Notes under the pieces: model-generated
Database searches by the model: none
What the model was told of the DNA's origin: nothing
Seen by the model: only the letters and a program-made list of their open reading frames with translations
Shown: piece after piece, positions 9,221 through 17,580 of the stretch
Position numbering within the stretch: position 1 is the first letter of the stretch
How the letters are laid out: every line of letters starts with the position of its first letter
Made by a program: the position numbers and the translations under genes
Assembly: GCF_004522105.1 (NCBI RefSeq)
Contig: NZ_SPUJ01000001.1
Coordinates: forward strand, 496,001-560,000
From: Nocardioides sp. 1609
Lineage (GTDB): Bacteria; Actinomycetota; Actinomycetes; Propionibacteriales; Nocardioidaceae
Direction: 5' to 3'
Length of the DNA stretch: 64,000 bases

Positions 9221-10186
9221 TCATGGTGTCGGTGTGCCCCGCCGCCGCACCACCAGCGCGACGCCGGCGCCCGCGAAGAGCAGCACGATGACGCCGGGCG
9301 CGACCCAGCCGGGCAGCCCCCCGTCGTCGGACGGTGCGGCGACGGGCTCCAGCGGCTCCGCGACCGTCGAGGCCGGGGGCAGGGTGTCGGAGGTCGTGGG
9401 ACCGGGGGTGGTGGCGGCGTCCGTCGGCGTCTGGGACGGCGACGCGCCCGGGGTCGTCGTGCCGGGCGTCGTCGGCGCCGTCGTGCCGGGTGGGGTCGTC
9501 CCGCCCGGCGCCGTCGAGGGGTCGGCCGACGGATCGTCGCCGCCGCCGTTCCCGCCGCCGCCCGGCGCCTGCGTGGAGGGCTGGTTCGACGGCTGGTTCG
9601 ACGGCTGGTTCGACGGCTGGCCGGACGGCTGGCTCGGCTGGCCCGACGGCTGCGTCGAGGACTGGGTGGGCGTGGGGGCCGGCGGCGCCGGCGTCCGCGG
9701 GGAGACCCCGGGCGCGTCGGCCGAGCCGGTGCCCTGCTTCCACGACAGGCCGACCCAGGCGCCGTCCGGCACCTTGAGACCGTTGACGCCGTAGTTCGAG
9801 TACGTCCACCGCCCGCTCGTGCCGTCGGACCACCACAGACCCCAGTACGCCGTGTCGGGCGGGGTCTCGTTGCAGCCCTCCTCGGAGCCCTGGGGAAGTC
9901 CGGAGACCCGGCACACGAAGAACCCGGTGCCGCCGCTCACCGGGGTGAGCGCGAAACCGGCACTCGGGAAGAGCGAGGACGCGGCCTTGCCGGCACCGCC
10001 GGCGACGCAGCTTCCCTGGACCCCTCCCCCGAGCTCGTTGAAGTCGACGACGACGGTGACGCCGCCGCTGCTCGAGCAGGTCGCGGCCGCGGCGGGGGCG
10101 ACCGGGCCGGCCAGGGGCAGCGCCAGGCCCGCCGCCGCGGTCGTGACGACCGCGGCGACGAGCCTCGTGAGCGAGCGGAGCACCAC
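9221..10186 (-). CDS. Secreted transcobalamin-beta/DUF4430-like protein (SCO2322-like)
   Basis: 321 aa. Signal peptide (1-36), a Cys-containing beta domain (about 37-165), a Pro/Gln/Asn/Thr-rich stalk with (NQPS)n repeats, then a C-terminal membrane helix (WVAPGVIVLLFAGAGVALVV) and an Arg-rich tail. The core YWGLWWSDGTSGRWTYSNYG..LKVPDGAWVGLSW resembles the C-terminal beta-domain of animal transcobalamin/intrinsic factor (YW..L..G......G...V..G..LE.RW) and the actinobacterial SCO2322-type proteins found beside ECF transporters. It would sit on the cell surface and help capture corrinoid. Starts at GTG 10186 (or GTG 10183), two bases after the upstream stop. The comparison is from memory of the families, not from a search. 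Confidence 0.75.
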   Translation of the reverse strand: MVLRSLTRLVAAVVTTAAAGLALPLAGPVAPAAAATCSSSGGVTVVVDFNELGGGVQGSCVAGGAGKAASSLFPSAGFALTPVSGGTGFFVCRVSGLPQGSEEGCNETPPDTAYWGLWWSDGTSGRWTYSNYGVNGLKVPDGAWVGLSWKQGTGSADAPGVSPRTPAPPAPTPTQSSTQPSGQPSQPSGQPSNQPSNQPSNQPSTQAPGGGGNGGGDDPSADPSTAPGGTTPPGTTAPTTPGTTTPGASPSQTPTDAATTPGPTTSDTLPPASTVAEPLEPVAAPSDDGGLPGWVAPGVIVLLFAGAGVALVVRRRGTPTP

Positions 10187-10188
10187 GG

Positions 10189-11784
10189 TCAGCGCTTGAC
10201 GACGATCGCCGTCGAGCCCTTGCGGTCGGCGACCTGCCCGACGGCCCGGACCCGGACCTTGCCGGGCTTGCCCTTGGCGACGATCTTGGTCCGGAAGACG
10301 CCACGCGCGTTCGCGGTGCCGCGGACGACGACCTTGCCACGGAAGGAGACCTTCACCTTCTCGCCGGCGGCGAGCCTGGTGACCTTGACGGTGGCCCTGG
10401 CGCCGCGCTTGACGCTCTTCGGGGCGCTCACCTCGAGCTTGGAGGCACCGAGCGCGGTGTAGGTCGTGGTGGCGGTGCGGCCCGCGGCGTCCACGGAGGA
10501 GACGACGGTCCTCCTGGTGCCCTTCGGCAGGGTCACCGCGACCGACGCGCGGCCGTCGGCCCCGAGCACGACTCGCTGGCCGGCCTTGGCCCCGGCCTTG
10601 ACGCACAGGGTGTTGCCGGGCGCGCCCTGGACCTTGACGGCCTGCTTGGTCTGGTCGGCGACGTACGACGTCGTGCCGGTCAGCGTGGTGGCGCCGGCGC
10701 GGGGGCCGCCCGCGGCCCACAGCAGGGCCGGGAGTGCCTGGGTCGTGGCGCGGGTCGCGACGCTGTTGTCGACCTGGTCCAGCGGGCCGGAGGCCGCGTT
10801 GAGGAGACCCAGGTCGTCGAGGACGACCGCGCCGTTGCTCGCGGCGGCGTACGGCTTGCACGAGCCGGCGTTGACGAGCTGGTGGGCGCGCACCCAGCCG
10901 GCCGCCTCCCGCGCCGGCGCCGTGCGACCCGAGACCCCGAGCGCCCAGCCGGCGAGGCCGGTGGCGTTCGCGTTGCCGCTGGAGAACGACCCGTCGGCGG
11001 CCTGGTGGTCCTCCAGCCAGTCCAGCGCCTCGGTGATGCTCGCCTGGACCGACGGCGCGGCCTTCTGGTCCTGGAGCATCAGGACGGTCAGCGCGGTGGT
11101 GTCGACGCTGCCGGACGCGTCCGGGTCGGCGTCGCAGGCCTGGTCGGGCGCGGTCTTCGCCGCGAACGAGGACCGGAAGAACCCTTCGTCGCACTGCTGG
11201 TCGAGCGCGAAGTCGAGCGCGGGGGCCGCCAGCGAGGAGCCGGCGTCGTGGAGCGCCGAGACGGCGTAGGCCTGGGTGAGCGGCGTGTTGTAGTCGTTCG
11301 GGTCGGGGTCGACCAGGCGCCCGGCGTTCGGGGCGGACGTGGCGATGTTGCCCTCGAGGTCGTCGACGAGGGCGTCCACGGCCGCGCCGGTCCGCCCCTG
11401 GGACAGGAGGAAAGAGGAGAGCTTGGCCCGGGCGCCGCCGCTGGTGGCGTAGTCGTCGATGCTGGCCGCGAGGGCGTCGGTGAGCGCGGTGAGGGCGGGG
11501 CCCTGGCCGCCGACGGCGTCCAGCGCGTAACCGGCGTCGACGGTGAGCCCGTAGTCGACGTAGCTGTCGAACGTGCCCGGCGGGTACTCGTAGAAGGTCT
11601 TGATGATGCCGTCCGGGCCGGGCTGGGCGGCCAGGAACGCCGCGGCCCCCGCCGCCGGGCCGGGGTCTGCGCCGGCCGGGGCCGGCACGACGGCCGCCTG
11701 GGCACTCGGCACCGACAGGCTCAGGGAGAGAGCCAGGGCGGAGCCCGTGAGCACGGCGGCGCCGCGCACGATCTTGCTGGACAT
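10189..11784 (-). CDS. Secreted prenyltransferase/squalene-oxidase-repeat protein, alpha6/alpha6 barrel
   Basis: 531 aa. Signal peptide ending SVPSAQA (about 1-28). The middle (about 40-390) has repeated helical units such as LDWLEDHQAADGSFSSG and QAYAVSALHDAG, the alpha/alpha toroid also used by the cobalamin-binding alpha domain of intrinsic factor and transcobalamin. The last 140 residues are beta-rich (GRASVAVTLPKGTRRTVVSS, KVKVSFRGKVVVRGTANARG), Ig-like and Lys/Arg-rich, probably for wall attachment. No catalytic DxDD-type motif of true cyclases is evident, fitting a binding rather than enzymatic role. ATG 11784 has AAGGA upstream. First gene behind the cobalamin riboswitch, followed after 2 bases by the beta-domain protein. 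I infer a cell-surface corrinoid-binding protein. Confidence 0.78.
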   Translation of the reverse strand: MSSKIVRGAAVLTGSALALSLSLSVPSAQAAVVPAPAGADPGPAAGAAAFLAAQPGPDGIIKTFYEYPPGTFDSYVDYGLTVDAGYALDAVGGQGPALTALTDALAASIDDYATSGGARAKLSSFLLSQGRTGAAVDALVDDLEGNIATSAPNAGRLVDPDPNDYNTPLTQAYAVSALHDAGSSLAAPALDFALDQQCDEGFFRSSFAAKTAPDQACDADPDASGSVDTTALTVLMLQDQKAAPSVQASITEALDWLEDHQAADGSFSSGNANATGLAGWALGVSGRTAPAREAAGWVRAHQLVNAGSCKPYAAASNGAVVLDDLGLLNAASGPLDQVDNSVATRATTQALPALLWAAGGPRAGATTLTGTTSYVADQTKQAVKVQGAPGNTLCVKAGAKAGQRVVLGADGRASVAVTLPKGTRRTVVSSVDAAGRTATTTYTALGASKLEVSAPKSVKRGARATVKVTRLAAGEKVKVSFRGKVVVRGTANARGVFRTKIVAKGKPGKVRVRAVGQVADRKGSTAIVVKR

Positions 11785-11791
11785 GGGTTCC

Positions 11792-11810
11792 TTCCCGCTG
11801 CAGCTCAGCG
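11792..11810 (-). promoter_or_regulatory. Hairpin next to the ribosome binding site (riboswitch expression platform)
   Basis: On the minus strand CCCGCTG-AGCTG-CAGCGGG forms a perfect 7-bp stem ending just before AAGGAACCCATG. Farther upstream (11821-11846) a second hairpin, GTGG.ACGCA / TGCGT.CCAC, holds CAGCGGGG in its loop, which could pair with CCCGCTG instead. This gives two exclusive folds, as expected for ligand control of translation. Confidence 0.55.
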
Positions 11811-11867
11811 GGACCGTCCGGTGGGACGCACCCCGCTGCGTTCCACGACAGCGAATGGTGAGGACGT

Positions 11868-11990
11868 CCCGGGACAGGTACTCCGGCTCGCGGACCCGAT
11901 CGCTCGGGACCACCTACGGTTGCGGGACAGCGCCGGAATCAGACCGGCTTCCCCCGCCACGGGCGTGTTTGGTGTGTCCGCGCACCCTAT
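11868..11990 (-). ncRNA. Cobalamin riboswitch
   Basis: Minus-strand RNA has the B12-box core at 11954-11914: GGGGAAGCCGGT, then TGATTCCGGCGCTG and CCCGCAACCGTA. This is the family pattern GGGAA..GGTG..A.TCC...GC.G.CCCGCAAC.GT. A matching 3' box, GAGCCGGAGTACCTGTCCC, lies at 11889-11871. Outer limits are approximate. About 85 bases with two hairpins follow before the ATG at 11784. It should reduce expression of the alpha-barrel protein, beta-domain protein and ECF genes when cobalamin is plentiful. Confidence 0.92.
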
Positions 11991-12050
11991 CGCCCGGGCG
12001 CCGAGGGGCCGGTATCGCGATCGTCACACCGCCCGCGGGACGCCCGGCCG

Positions 12051-12096
12051 GTCGTGTGCCCGAGGACGGTCCTGGGACCGTGCTGGAGCACACGAC
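12051..12096 (-). terminator. Large hairpin downstream of gatB
   Basis: A two-tier stem: outer 9-bp GTCGTGTGC/GCACACGAC and inner 7-bp ACGGTCC/GGACCGT around a 2-base loop, 45 bases past the gatB stop on the minus strand. There is no U-run, as usual for high-GC actinobacteria. It separates gatCAB from the riboswitch unit, whose promoter must lie between about 11990 and 12050. Confidence 0.6.
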
Positions 12097-12141
12097 TCCC
12101 GGCTCCCGACGACCTGGGGGTGGCCTGGGGGCGGGTCGGGC

Positions 12142-13635
12142 TCAGGCCAGCTTCTCCAGCACCAGCTCGCGCACCCGGGCGGCGTCGGCCTGCCCCCGCA
12201 TCTCCTTCATCACCGCGCCGATGAGGGCACCCGCCGCGGCGTGCTTGCCGTCGCGGATCTTGGCGGCCACGTCGGGGTTCGCGGCGATCGCGGCGTCGAC
12301 GGCGGCACCGAGGGCGCCGTCGTCGGACACGACGGCCAGGCCGCGCGTCGCGACGATCTCCTCGGGCGTGCCCTCGCCGGCGATCAGGCCGTCGAAGACC
12401 TGGCGGGCGAGCTTGTCGTTGATGGTCCTGGCGTCGACGAGGGCCTGGACGGCGGCCACCTGGGCCGGCGTGACCCCGACCTCGGTCAGCTCGACGCCGG
12501 CGTCGTTGGCCCGGCGGCCGAGCTCGGCGAGCCACCACTTGCGGGCCGCCTGGGCCGAGGCACCCGCCGCGATGGTCTCCTCGATGACGACGAGCGCCCC
12601 GGAGGCGACGACGTCGCGCATCTCGAGGTCGGTGTAGCCCCAGTCGGCCTGCAGCCGGGCCCTGCGGGCCACCGGGTTCTCGGGCAGGGTGCCGCGCAGC
12701 TCGTCGACCCACTCCCGCGACGGGGCGACCGGCACGAGGTCGGGCTCCGGGAAGTAGCGGTAGTCCTCGGCGTCCGACTTCTCGCGGCCCGACGTGGTGA
12801 CGCCGGTGTCCTCGTGCCAGTGCCGGGTCTCCTGCAGGATCGAGCCCCCGCCGTCGAGGACGGCGGCGTGGCGCTGCATCTCGTAGCGGACGGCGCGCTC
12901 GACCGACCGGAACGAGTTGACGTTCTTGGTCTCGGTGCGGGTGCCGAGGGTGCCGGTGCCCCTCGGCGCCAGCGACAGGTTGACGTCGGCGCGCAGGTTG
13001 CCCTGGTCCATCCGGGCCTCGGAGACGCCGAGCGCCACGATCAGGTCGCGCAGCTGCGAGACGTAGGCGCGGGCGATCTCCGGAGCCCGCGCACCGGCAC
13101 CCATGATCGGGCGGGTGACGATCTCGATGAGCGGGATGCCGGCGCGGTTGTAGTCGACGAGGGAGTAGTCGGCGCCGTGGATCCGGCCGGTCGCGCCGCC
13201 CATGTGCAGCGACTTGCCGGTGTCCTCCTCCATGTGGGCGCGCTCGATCTCGACGCGGAAGGTCTCCCCGTCCAGGTCGACGTCCATCCAGCCGTCGAAG
13301 GCGATCGGCTCGTCGTACTGGGAGGTCTGGAAGTTCTTCGGCATGTCGGGGTAGAAGTAGTTCTTGCGCGCGAACCGGCACCACTCGGCGATGTCGCAGT
13401 TCAGCGCGAGGCCGATCCGGATCGCCGACTCGACGGCCTTGCCGTTGACGGCGGGCATCGCGCCGGGCAGGCCCAGGCAGGTCGGGCAGACCTGCGTGTT
13501 GGGCTCGCCGCCGAAGACCGCCGGGCAGCCGCAGAACATCTTGGTGGCCGTGTTGAGCTCCACGTGGACCTCGAGCCCGATGGCGGGGTCGTAGGCCGCC
13601 AGGACGTCGTCGTAGCCGACCAGGGTCGCGCTCAT
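12142..13635 (-). CDS. gatB: Asp-tRNA(Asn)/Glu-tRNA(Gln) amidotransferase subunit B
   Basis: Binds and phosphorylates the mischarged tRNA end in the GatCAB complex, 497 aa. The catalytic cradle has [17 protein letters not shown] at the N-terminus, the metal-site Cys pair region [19 protein letters not shown], and [14 protein letters not shown]. The C-terminal third is the helical GatB/YqeY tRNA-binding domain. ATG 13635 shares a base with the gatA stop (TGATG). Longer readings into gatA are shadows. Confidence 0.97.
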   Translation of the reverse strand: MSATLVGYDDVLAAYDPAIGLEVHVELNTATKMFCGCPAVFGGEPNTQVCPTCLGLPGAMPAVNGKAVESAIRIGLALNCDIAEWCRFARKNYFYPDMPKNFQTSQYDEPIAFDGWMDVDLDGETFRVEIERAHMEEDTGKSLHMGGATGRIHGADYSLVDYNRAGIPLIEIVTRPIMGAGARAPEIARAYVSQLRDLIVALGVSEARMDQGNLRADVNLSLAPRGTGTLGTRTETKNVNSFRSVERAVRYEMQRHAAVLDGGGSILQETRHWHEDTGVTTSGREKSDAEDYRYFPEPDLVPVAPSREWVDELRGTLPENPVARRARLQADWGYTDLEMRDVVASGALVVIEETIAAGASAQAARKWWLAELGRRANDAGVELTEVGVTPAQVAAVQALVDARTINDKLARQVFDGLIAGEGTPEEIVATRGLAVVSDDGALGAAVDAAIAANPDVAAKIRDGKHAAAGALIGAVMKEMRGQADAARVRELVLEKLA

Positions 13636-15167
13636 CAGCTCTCTCCGCTCAGGTCGGGGGCCTGGGCCAGCAGCGGCCCGCCCCACTTCTCGGTCAGTCC
13701 GGCCTCGAGCGCCGCGCCGACCCGGTAGAGCCGGTCGTCGGCGAGCGCGGGCGCCAGCACCTGGAACCCGGCCGGCAGGCCGTCCTCGTCGGCGAGGCCG
13801 CTCGGCACCGAGATGCCGGGGACGCCGGCGAGGTTGGCCGGGATGGTGGCGAGGTCGTTGAGGTACATCGCGAGCGGGTCGTCGAGCTTCTCGCCCAGCC
13901 TGAACGCCGTCGTCGGCGCCGTGGGCGAGACCAGGACGTCGACCTTCCCGAACGCGGCGTCGAAGTCGCGCTGGATGAGCGTGCGCACCTTCTGGGCCTT
14001 GCCGTAGTAGGCGTCGTAGTAGCCGCTCGAGAGGGCGTAGGTGCCCAGGATGATGCGCCGCTTGACCTCGTCGCCGAAGCCGGCGTCGCGGGTGGCCCGC
14101 ATGACGTCCTCGGCCGAGGGCGAGTCGACGCCCTCGGGCAGCACCCGCAGGCCGTAGCGCATGGCGTCGAACTTGGCGAGGTTGCTGGAGGCCTCGCACG
14201 GCATGATCAGGTAGTAGGTCGCCAGGGCGTGCACGAAGCTCGGGCACGACACCTCGACGACCTCGGCGCCGGCCGCGACCAGCAGGTCGAGGGACTCCTG
14301 GAAGCGCGCCATCACGCCGGGCTGCCAGCCGTCGCCGCCGAGCTCGGTGATGACGCCGATCCGGACGCCGGACATGTCGCCCTCGGCGCCGCGGCGGGCG
14401 GCGCCGACGAGGTCGGGCAGCGGCGCGTCGACCGAGGTGGAGTCGCGCGGGTCGTGCCCGCCGATGAGCTCGTGCAGCAGCGCGGAGTCGAGCACGGTGC
14501 GGGTGACCGGGCCGACCTGGTCGAGGGAGTTGGCCATCGCGACGAGGCCGTAGCGCGAGACGCCGCCGTAGGTCGGCTTCACCCCGACCGTGCCGGTGAC
14601 GGCCCCGGGCTGGCGGATCGAGCCGCCGGTGTCGGTGCCGAGGGCCAGCGGGGCCTCGAAGGCGGCCACGGCCGCGGCCGAGCCGCCGCCGGAGCCGCCG
14701 GGGATCCGGTCGAGGTCCCACGGGTTGTGGGTCGGGCCGTAGGCCGAGTGCTCGGTGGAGGAGCCCATCGCGAACTCGTCCATGTTGGTCTTGCCGAGGA
14801 TCGGCAGGCCGGCCGCGCGGAGCCGGGTGACCACCGTGGCGTCGTACGGCGGGATCCAGCCCTCGAGGATCCGCGACCCGCAGGTGGTCGGCAGGCCCTC
14901 GGTGGCCAGGACGTCCTTGACGGCGATCGGGACGCCGTCGAGCGGCGAGGCCACCGCGCCCTCGGCGCGACGCTCGTCGGAGCGTGCGGCCGCGGCGAGC
15001 GCGCCCTCGGCGTCGACGTGCAGGAACGCGTGGACGGCGCCGTCGACCGCGGCGATCCGGTCGAGGTGGGCCTGGGTGAGCGCGACCGAGGTGGTCGTGC
15101 CGTCGGCGAGGGCGGCCGCCATCGCGGCGGCGGTCTCGCGGGTCACTGCCCCTCCGGGGGTGCTCAC
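13635..15167 (-). CDS. gatA: Asp-tRNA(Asn)/Glu-tRNA(Gln) amidotransferase subunit A
   Basis: Amidase subunit that frees ammonia from glutamine, 510 aa. The amidase-signature Ser-cisSer-Lys triad is visible: [12 protein letters not shown] (Lys), [20 protein letters not shown] (cis-Ser) and [12 protein letters not shown] (nucleophile Ser). Start GTG 15167 overlaps the gatC stop (GTGA). Central gene of gatC-gatA-gatB. Confidence 0.97.
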   Translation of the reverse strand: MSTPGGAVTRETAAAMAAALADGTTTSVALTQAHLDRIAAVDGAVHAFLHVDAEGALAAAARSDERRAEGAVASPLDGVPIAVKDVLATEGLPTTCGSRILEGWIPPYDATVVTRLRAAGLPILGKTNMDEFAMGSSTEHSAYGPTHNPWDLDRIPGGSGGGSAAAVAAFEAPLALGTDTGGSIRQPGAVTGTVGVKPTYGGVSRYGLVAMANSLDQVGPVTRTVLDSALLHELIGGHDPRDSTSVDAPLPDLVGAARRGAEGDMSGVRIGVITELGGDGWQPGVMARFQESLDLLVAAGAEVVEVSCPSFVHALATYYLIMPCEASSNLAKFDAMRYGLRVLPEGVDSPSAEDVMRATRDAGFGDEVKRRIILGTYALSSGYYDAYYGKAQKVRTLIQRDFDAAFGKVDVLVSPTAPTTAFRLGEKLDDPLAMYLNDLATIPANLAGVPGISVPSGLADEDGLPAGFQVLAPALADDRLYRVGAALEAGLTEKWGGPLLAQAPDLSGES

Positions 15168-15463
15168 TGCTCGTCCCCCAGGATCCGCGGGACGGCGAAG
15201 CGCTGCTGCTCCTGCGCCGGGGCACCCGACAGCGCCTGCTCGGCGGTCAGGCCGGGGACGACGACGTCGTCGCGGAAGACGTTGGTCAGCGGCAGCGGGT
15301 GCGACGTGGCGGGGACGTCGTCGCCGGCGGCACCGGCGATCGAGGCCACCGACTCGAGGATGACCGACAGCTGGGGCGCGAGGTGGTCGAGCTCCGCGTC
15401 GTCCAGGTCGATCCGGGCGAGCGTCGCCAGGTGGGCGACCTCGTCACGAGTGATCTCAGGCAT
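15164..15463 (-). CDS. gatC: Asp-tRNA(Asn)/Glu-tRNA(Gln) amidotransferase subunit C
   Basis: Small subunit that wraps around GatA, 99 aa, normal size. [20 protein letters not shown] followed by [15 protein letters not shown] helix and the LRDDVV-like segment (NVFRDDVV) are family hallmarks. ATG 15463 lies 32 bases from the divergent oxidoreductase gene at 15496, so both promoters share this short gap. Confidence 0.95.
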   Translation of the reverse strand: MPEITRDEVAHLATLARIDLDDAELDHLAPQLSVILESVASIAGAAGDDVPATSHPLPLTNVFRDDVVVPGLTAEQALSGAPAQEQQRFAVPRILGDEQ

Positions 15464-15495
15464 GGGGTCAGCCTAGTGCCGGGGTCGGAGGCAGA

Positions 15496-16131
15496 ATGGG
15501 CCGCATGCCTGTCACCCGTGGCTTCACCGGCAAGCGCCGCGGCGCCGCCGCCGACCAGCAGCGCGCGGAGCGGCTGCCCCCCGGTCAGTACGACACCGGC
15601 AGCGACTGGCCGTCGCTGACCGCCGAGGCGACGCCGCGCGTCGACGTGGAGCGCTGGTCGATGCGCGTCGACGGGCTGGTCGAGACCCCGCGGTCGTGGT
15701 CGTGGCGCGAGATCCACGCGCTCCCGGGGTCGTCGTACTTCGGTGACATCCACTGCGTGACCACGTGGAGCAAATTCGACACGACCTTCACCGGTGTCAG
15801 CGTCGACACCCTGCTCGAGGCGGCCGGGCCGCTGCCCGAGGCGGCGTACGTGATGGCGCACTCGACCACCGGCTACACGACCAACCTGCCGATCGCCGAC
15901 GTCACGGGCGGCAGGGCGTGGGTGGTGTGGGACTTCGACGGGGAGCCGCTCAGCATCGACCACGGCGGCCCCGTGCGCCTGCTCGTGCCGCACCTGTACT
16001 TCTGGAAGTCGGCCAAGTGGGTCACCCGGCTCGAGCTGATGGCGAGCGACCGGCCGGGCTTCTGGGAGCAGAACGGCTACCACGACCGCGGCGACCCGTG
16101 GCTCGAGCAGCGCTACCAGGGCGACCCGTAG
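15496..16131 (+). CDS. Sulfite-oxidase-like molybdopterin oxidoreductase
   Basis: 211 aa, Oxidored_molyb fold. The conserved cofactor Cys lies in FGDIHCVTTWSKFDTTFTG, and VPHLYFWKSAKWVTRLEL is a family hallmark. It has no Tat signal, so it is probably cytoplasmic, unlike MsrP/YedY. It is coupled to the next gene (TAGTG overlap), a flavin reductase that likely supplies electrons. Physiological substrate unknown. ATG 15496 has GGAGG four bases upstream; ATG 15505 is an alternative start. Confidence 0.88.
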   Translation: MGRMPVTRGFTGKRRGAAADQQRAERLPPGQYDTGSDWPSLTAEATPRVDVERWSMRVDGLVETPRSWSWREIHALPGSSYFGDIHCVTTWSKFDTTFTGVSVDTLLEAAGPLPEAAYVMAHSTTGYTTNLPIADVTGGRAWVVWDFDGEPLSIDHGGPVRLLVPHLYFWKSAKWVTRLELMASDRPGFWEQNGYHDRGDPWLEQRYQGDP

Positions 16132-16835
16132 TGGCCCTGGTGGAGACCCGCTGGACGTCGGCGACGATCGCCGGGATCGAGCGCGACGGCACCCGCCTGG
16201 TCCGGCTGCGCCTCGACGTCGACGGGCGCCAGGAGCACCTGCCGGGTCAGCACTACGTCGTGCGGCTGCGTGCGGCCGACGGCTACACCGCGCAACGGTC
16301 GTACTCGATCGCGTCCGACCCCGCCGACCCGCTCGTCGAGCTGATGGTCGAGTGCCTGCCGGACGGCGAGGTGTCCGGCCACCTGCACGACGTCGCCGAG
16401 GTCGGCGACGTGCTGGAGGTGCGCGGCCCGATCGGCGGCTGGTTCACCTGGACCGGCGACGTCACCGCGGTGGCGATCGGCGGCGGCACCGGCGTCGTCC
16501 CCCTCGTCTCGATGCTGCGGCACGCGCGCCGGCTCGGGATCGCCGACCGGCTGCGGCTCGTCGCGGTCGGCCGGACGCTCGACGAGCTCCCCTACGCCGA
16601 GGAGCTCATCGCGGGCGGCGCCTTCGTCGCGCTCACCCGGGAGAACCTGGGCAGCCGGGTCGCCGCGCCGCCGTACCCCGAGGAGGTGCGCACCCTCGTC
16701 GACCTCCCGACGCCGGCCGAGCGGGCCTACGTGTGCGGGTCGGTGGGGTTCGCGTCGTTCGCCCAGCGGGTGCTCGGGGAGGCCGGGATGCGCGCCTCCG
16801 AGGTGCGGGTCGAGCAGTTCGGCGCGACCGGCTGA
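16131..16835 (+). CDS. FAD/NAD(P)-binding ferredoxin-reductase-type oxidoreductase
   Basis: 234 aa. The FAD domain has RSYSIAS (flavin binding), the NAD(P) domain AIGGGTGVVPLVSMLRHAR, and the C-terminal CGSVGF motif. No [2Fe-2S] domain is attached, so it needs a separate partner. GTG 16131 overlaps the stop of the molybdopterin enzyme, implying one two-component system. Typical partner order of sulfite-oxidase-like enzyme plus reductase in actinobacteria. Confidence 0.88.
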   Translation: MALVETRWTSATIAGIERDGTRLVRLRLDVDGRQEHLPGQHYVVRLRAADGYTAQRSYSIASDPADPLVELMVECLPDGEVSGHLHDVAEVGDVLEVRGPIGGWFTWTGDVTAVAIGGGTGVVPLVSMLRHARRLGIADRLRLVAVGRTLDELPYAEELIAGGAFVALTRENLGSRVAAPPYPEEVRTLVDLPTPAERAYVCGSVGFASFAQRVLGEAGMRASEVRVEQFGATG

Positions 16836-16918
16836 GCGCCACGCCGACACCCGGCAGCGGGCTCCGACCGACCCCGGCGGGGTGAGACGGGCGCCGGACC
16901 GACCTGCCTACAGTGAGT

Positions 16919-16934
16919 GGTTGAACTGTCAACC
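16919..16934. promoter_or_regulatory. Inverted repeat upstream of wrbA
   Basis: GGTTGA-ACTG-TCAACC is a perfect 6-bp inverted repeat with a 4-base centre, 31 bases before the wrbA start. Likely operator for a small regulator (MarR/HxlR/TetR type) or a promoter element (TTGAAC/TTGACA on either strand). Confidence 0.45.
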
Positions 16935-16964
16935 GACAGCCCCGACGATGGAGGTTCCCCCAGC

Positions 16965-17558
16965 ATGACGAAGCTCGCGATCATCTACTACTCGAGCATG
17001 GGCACCGCCCACGCGATGGCCAACCGACTCGCGGCGACCGCCGAGGCGCAGGGCGCGGAGGTCCGGAAGCGGCACGTGCGGGAGACCGCCCCCGACGAGG
17101 CGGTGCAGAGCCAGGAGGCCTGGGCCGCCCACGTCGCGGAGATGCAGGGGGAGCCGGTCGCCTCGCCCGACGACCTCGACTGGGCCGACGCCGCGATCTT
17201 CGGCTCCGGCACCCGCTACGGCCACATCACCAGCCAGCTGCAGTCGTTCATCGACACCCTGGGCCCGCTGTGGGGCCAGGGTCGGCTCGCCGACAAGGTC
17301 TACGCCGGCTTCACGTCCAGCCAGACGCTGCACGGCGGGCAGGAGACGACCCTCGAGGCCCTCAACACGACGTTCGCCCACTTCGGCGGCATCATCGTGC
17401 CGCCCGGCTACACCGACCCGGTGAAGTTCGCCGACGGCAACCCGTACGGCGTCGGCAAGGTCACCGGCAACGGCTCCGACCTCGACGACACCGACAACGC
17501 CGCCCTCGACCACCTGGTCACCCGGGTGCTCACGGTGGCGGGCAAGCTCTCCGCCTGA
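16965..17558 (+). CDS. wrbA: NAD(P)H:quinone oxidoreductase WrbA
   Basis: Flavodoxin-fold FMN enzyme that reduces quinones by two electrons, avoiding semiquinone radicals; 197 aa, typical length. YYSSMGTAHAMA is the FMN phosphate loop, GSGTRYGHITSQ the second FMN loop, and TSSQTLHGGQETTLEALNTT the WrbA signature region. ATG 16965 follows a GGAGG at 16950. Stand-alone gene; convergent with the TetR gene 22 bases away. Confidence 0.94.
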   Translation: MTKLAIIYYSSMGTAHAMANRLAATAEAQGAEVRKRHVRETAPDEAVQSQEAWAAHVAEMQGEPVASPDDLDWADAAIFGSGTRYGHITSQLQSFIDTLGPLWGQGRLADKVYAGFTSSQTLHGGQETTLEALNTTFAHFGGIIVPPGYTDPVKFADGNPYGVGKVTGNGSDLDDTDNAALDHLVTRVLTVAGKLSA

Positions 17559-17580
17559 CGCAACAGGGGGCGTCGTCGCA

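Noticed and set aside
12000..12050. A TAGGGT -10 box for the riboswitch transcript on the minus strand
   Set aside because: No convincing -35 partner at 16-18 bases; the promoter position is left open.
10882..13728. 948-codon plus-strand frame across the riboswitch and gatB
   Set aside because: Runs over the alpha-repeat gene, the riboswitch and gatB in antisense; no motifs.
13636..15225. Extending gatB upstream to give about 1027 residues
   Set aside because: The extra part is Arg/Gly shadow of gatA; GatB begins at ATG 13635 with its normal N-terminus.
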